This document shows positions 53,642 through 56,051 of a stretch of 56,051 nucleotides of DNA, in pieces. The first letter of the stretch is position 1; each line of letters opens with the position of its first letter. The DNA comes from Bacteroidales bacterium UBA1628 (GTDB taxonomy: Bacteria; Bacteroidota; Bacteroidia; Bacteroidales; UBA932). The translations under genes were made by a program, and so were the position numbers. Location of the stretch: assembly GCA_002321335.1 (NCBI GenBank), contig DCMG01000025.1, forward strand, positions 1-56,051, read 5' to 3'. A model generated the notes under the pieces. That model searched no databases, was not told the DNA's origin, and was given only the letters and a program-made list of their open reading frames with translations.

Positions 53642-55081
53642 ATGAATATGTCGAATGAAATCATAGGACGTGAAGTGGAAATCAGACTGCTTGAAGAAAG
53701 CTATCAATCAAGTAAGGCTGAATTGGTTGCGGTTTACGGCAGAAGGAGGGTAGGAAAGACCTATCTGGTAAAGAGCCTATTCCATGGCAGGTTTGATTTC
53801 TTTGTTACCGGGCAATACGAAGGGAAACTTCGGGACGAACTATATTTGTGGAATAGGAAACTGGTGGAATATTCCGGAAACTTCTATACGGTACCGCATG
53901 ATTGGAATGAGGCGTTTGAACAGCTTAAGCACTACCTCAGCACGATCTCAAAGAAAAGAGTCGTGATTTTTATAGACGAAATGCCGTGGCTGGACACTCC
54001 TAAGTCCAAGTTTGTGAGGGCTTTTGAATATTTCTGGAATGATTGGGCCTCTTCGCGGAATGAGCTTATGGTGATTATCTGCGGTTCTGCAACGACATGG
54101 ATGAATGACAATGTCATTTCCCAGAAAGGCGGACTACACAATCGTGTCACCCGGAAAATTAAGCTGTCTCAGTTTAATCTTCATGAAACCTCTCTTTTCC
54201 TTGCCAAGAAAGGCATCAAGTGGACAAATCACCAGATCGCGGATTGCTATATGATTCTCGGAGGCACCCCGTATTACCTTGATCTTCTCCACAAAGGTTA
54301 TAGTCTGCCGCAGAATGTCGATTTCTTGTTCTTTCGGAACAACGCGGAACTGGAAGGTGAATATGATGCCCTATTGAAATCCCTGTTTAAGGACTCACAG
54401 ACATACCGGCGTGTGATTGAACTTCTTGCGAAGCGTTCCAAGGGTATGACGAGAAAGGAGATGTGCGAAGAACTGAATTTTTCCGATGGCGGAGCATTCA
54501 CAACTATTCTCGAAAATCTGAGGAATTGTGATTTCATAAGGTCATATTCAGCGTTCGGAAAGAAGGACCGGGACACGATGTATCAGCTTGGAGACATGTT
54601 CATACTCTTCTATCTCAAGTTTGTCAAGAATGGTGGTGGTAAGGACGAGGCCTTCTGGTCGAATTCAATCGATGATCCCGCGAGGCGTGTTTGGTCGGGA
54701 TATGCCTTTGAACAGTTGTGTCTCAGTCATATTCCCCAAATCAAGGAGGCTTTGGGCATCCGTGGCATTCTTAGCAATGTCTGCTCCTGGTACAAGAAGG
54801 GTGACAACGCGAAGGGAATAAAAGGTCATCAGATAGACATCTTGATAGAACGTCGGGATCAGGTGATAAATGTCTGCGAGGCAAAATTTTCCAACAGGCC
54901 ATACGTTGTGACCGGAAAATATCTTCAAGAAATGTATGAACGGATGGAGGATTTCCGCGACACGGTGAAAACCAACTCCGCCCTGCACCTCACAATGATC
55001 GCGTCAGCCGGACTTGCCTCAAATGAATATTCCGCTGAAATCCAGAGCGTTGTGACACTTGATGACCTTTTTAAGAGTTGA
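53642..55081 (+). CDS. ATP-binding protein with C-terminal DUF234 nuclease-like domain
   Basis: 479 residues of the archaeal-type ATPase (STAND-like) family common in Bacteroidota. Walker A GRRRVGKTYL (about 32-41), Walker B VVIFIDEMPW, an arginine-finger-like region (HNRVTRKIKLSQF), a winged helix (about 255-310, KGMTRKEMCEELNFSDGG) and the C-terminal DUF234 domain. In the last, HQIDILIERRDQVINVCEAKF keeps the D...ExK pattern of PD-(D/E)XK nucleases. The function of these proteins is unknown; mobility or defence is often suggested. Its TGA overlaps the ATG of the hsdM remnant, and composition is more AT-rich than the glycan genes. Confidence 0.85.
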   Translation: MNMSNEIIGREVEIRLLEESYQSSKAELVAVYGRRRVGKTYLVKSLFHGRFDFFVTGQYEGKLRDELYLWNRKLVEYSGNFYTVPHDWNEAFEQLKHYLSTISKKRVVIFIDEMPWLDTPKSKFVRAFEYFWNDWASSRNELMVIICGSATTWMNDNVISQKGGLHNRVTRKIKLSQFNLHETSLFLAKKGIKWTNHQIADCYMILGGTPYYLDLLHKGYSLPQNVDFLFFRNNAELEGEYDALLKSLFKDSQTYRRVIELLAKRSKGMTRKEMCEELNFSDGGAFTTILENLRNCDFIRSYSAFGKKDRDTMYQLGDMFILFYLKFVKNGGGKDEAFWSNSIDDPARRVWSGYAFEQLCLSHIPQIKEALGIRGILSNVCSWYKKGDNAKGIKGHQIDILIERRDQVINVCEAKFSNRPYVVTGKYLQEMYERMEDFRDTVKTNSALHLTMIASAGLASNEYSAEIQSVVTLDDLFKS

Positions 55082-55578
55082 TGTCGTGCTGGCTTGTATG
55101 TTTCCCTGGAGTGATGTATAGGGGAGGAGCCGAGAAGAAAATCAGACAGTATCTTATCGACAACAACTTTGTGGATTGCGTCATTCAGCTTCCGGACAAC
55201 CTTTTCTTCGGAACAAGTATTGCCACCTGCATCATGGTTTTGAAGAAGGCGAAGAAGGACAACTGCACCCTGTTCATCGATGCCACAAAGGAATGTGTCA
55301 AGATCACCAACAGCAACAAGCTTACTGATGAGAACATCCAGCATATTCTTGATCTCTTCACAGGCAGGAAGGATGTGAAATATGTCAGCAAGCTGGTGAC
55401 CAATAATAAGATAGCTGATGCTGATTACAACTTGTCTGTCTCAACTTATGTTGAACAGGAGGACGCCAGGGAAAAGGTGGATATTGTGAGGCTCAATGCC
55501 GAACTTGCTGAGATAGTGGAGAAAGAGAAGGTGTTGAGGGCGGAGATCGACAAGATTATAAAAGAAATAGAAGTATAA
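55081..55578 (+). pseudogene. hsdM: 3' fragment of a type I restriction-modification methylase gene
   Basis: Residues from VCFPGVMYRGGAEKKIRQYLIDNN to the C-terminus (QLPDNLFFGTSIATCIMVLKK; SVSTYVEQEDAREKVDI) are the HsdM tail, about 155 of roughly 500 residues. The SAM-binding and NPPY catalytic regions are missing. Homology starts within about 15 bp of the end of the ATPase gene, so the 5' part was replaced when that gene arrived. An intact ATG (TGATG overlap) remains, so the fragment may still be translated but cannot methylate DNA alone. Confidence 0.8.
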
Positions 55579-55588
55579 TGTCTCTGTG

Positions 55589-55734
55589 TCATTTCAGAAT
55601 GGAGAGGAATGACGAAGCCGCCCGTGTGTTGGACGGCTCCGATACGGACGGGTATGCAGACAAGGCCGTGGGCCTACCGTTTACGGTAGTGGGCCTTCAC
55701 GTAAACCTTCTTGCCTCTGACCATTCTGAAATGA
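55589..55734. repeat. 146-bp segment with 14-bp terminal inverted repeats (MITE-like)
   Basis: TCATTTCAGAATGG (55589-55602) returns as its perfect complement at 55721-55734. The inner part is GC-rich and holds the palindrome CTACCGTTTACGGTAG (55674-55689) between two GTGGGCC copies. CTCTG lies just outside both ends (55582-55586, 55736-55740). A reading frame of 76 codons starts at 55578, but it has no recognisable features and is probably not a gene. A structured RNA is the alternative reading. Confidence 0.5.
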
Positions 55735-55779
55735 CCTCTGACAAAAACTGGTTTGTGAGCATCTTTGCACTCTGTGCGG

Positions 55780-55974
55780 GAGCGCTCTTCAAACTGGATT
55801 TTAATTGAAATGTTGATCATATTTATGACGATTTTATGTTTGAGAGCTGAGAGCGGGCCTTTGAGAGTACATTCGTCCGTACTATCTCTAAATAAAAAAG
55901 CACCTGCCCGTAGGCAAATGCTTTTTCAAAATCAAGTTTGAAGAGTACTCCAATCGTCTTGATCAACATTTCAA
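55780..55974. repeat. two interleaved inverted repeats upstream of hsdS
   Basis: TTGAAATGTTGATCA (55805-55819) has a perfect inverted copy at 55960-55974. CTCTTCAAACTGGATTTT (about 55785-55802) has an imperfect inverted copy at 55928-55946, continuing outward to 55950. The order A, B, A', B' means the two stems cannot form together. The segment between hsdM and hsdS (55579-56023) otherwise holds only the MITE-like element and the hairpin at 55894. Confidence 0.55.
55894..55926. terminator. hairpin with flanking A and T runs, probable bidirectional terminator
   Basis: AAAAAAGCACCTGCC-CGTA-GGCAAATGCTTTTT folds into a stem ending in A/T runs on both sides. It lies between the hsdM remnant and hsdS, so hsdS probably has its own promoter. 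Confidence 0.6.
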
Positions 55975-56023
55975 GCACAAAGATAAGGATTTTAAAGGAA
56001 ATAACAATACTTTGCAAAAGATA

Positions 56024-56051
56024 ATGAGTAAGTTGGAAGAACTGATACAGC
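56024..56051 (+). CDS. hsdS: start of a type I restriction-modification specificity subunit, cut by the window edge
   Basis: The nine complete codons MSKLEELIQ match the common N-terminus of HsdS proteins, and the gene follows an hsdM fragment. This subunit would choose the DNA target of a type I enzyme. The call rests on position and a short peptide only. Confidence 0.5.

Noticed and set aside
53462..53707. Minus-strand reading frame in the divergent promoter region
   Set aside because: It covers the promoter and start of the ATPase gene, is AT-rich by composition, and encodes nothing recognisable.
55823..56017. Minus-strand reading frame of 64 codons before hsdS
   Set aside because: It runs through the terminator-like hairpin and inverted repeats; the shared peptide LFKLDF with the frame ending at 55808 comes from the inverted repeat, not from a gene family I know.

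Overview
The window looks like a Bacteroidota chromosome, most likely a glycan-degrading gut- or rumen-type Bacteroidales. It has two SusC/SusD pairs, GH97, BACON and fimbrillin-like lipoproteins. Its -7 promoter boxes are of the TAnnTTTG or TAnnTTTA type, with almost no strong Shine-Dalgarno sites. Genus is not claimed. GC is about 50-55% across most of the window and falls at both ends (about 1-1100 and 53400-56051), where the mobile and defence-like genes sit. No tRNA, rRNA or CRISPR array was seen.

Layout. 1-2256: a partial secreted protein, an AbiEii-type toxin-antitoxin pair with direct-repeat operators, and an internally deleted IS1380-family element. 2342-9579: a susC-susD-lipoprotein operon whose promoter lies between perfect 17-bp inverted repeats, that is, a candidate invertible (phase-variable) promoter. 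9891-16852: an orphan butyrate kinase, convergent with a five-gene MacAB-TolC-like export operon controlled at a GntR-like palindrome. 17136-32262: one long minus-strand polysaccharide utilisation locus: susC, susD, a lipoprotein of the EEP (endonuclease/exonuclease/phosphatase) fold, an EEP-DUF6259 fusion, MFS importer, FucI/AraA-like isomerase, a fusion of a degenerate kinase with a mannose-6-phosphate isomerase-like domain, ROK kinase and mutarotase-like protein. Together these could bind and cut a glycan outside the cell, import the sugar, then isomerise and phosphorylate it. 32365-35396: a divergent pair of surface lipoproteins (BACON, fimbrillin-like). 35474-40845: a DUF4886 SGNH-like protein, dihydrofolate reductase, an NSS sodium symporter, an unknown secreted protein and an AlkZ-like DNA glycosylase.

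40846-50358 holds the most unusual block. It contains a zinc-ribbon protein, a membrane-anchored Ser/Thr kinase, a four-module AAA+ ATPase with a zinc ribbon, a zinc-ribbon/FHA protein and a PP2C phosphatase. They are packed with overlaps or tiny gaps and followed by a DUF1963 protein. This reads as a self-contained phospho-signalling machine with writer, reader, eraser and motor. I do not recognise it as a named system. 50416-53360 holds another EEP protein, with a substituted metal ligand, and a GH97 glycosidase. 53642-56051 is an ATPase-DUF234 gene abutting a truncated hsdM, then a repeat-rich segment, then the first codons of hsdS.

Across the whole window the hexamer GAATAT (palindromic form GAATATTC) recurs roughly every 500 bp, far above expectation for this base composition, in all reading frames. 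This is a genome-signature motif comparable in kind to HIP1 of cyanobacteria.
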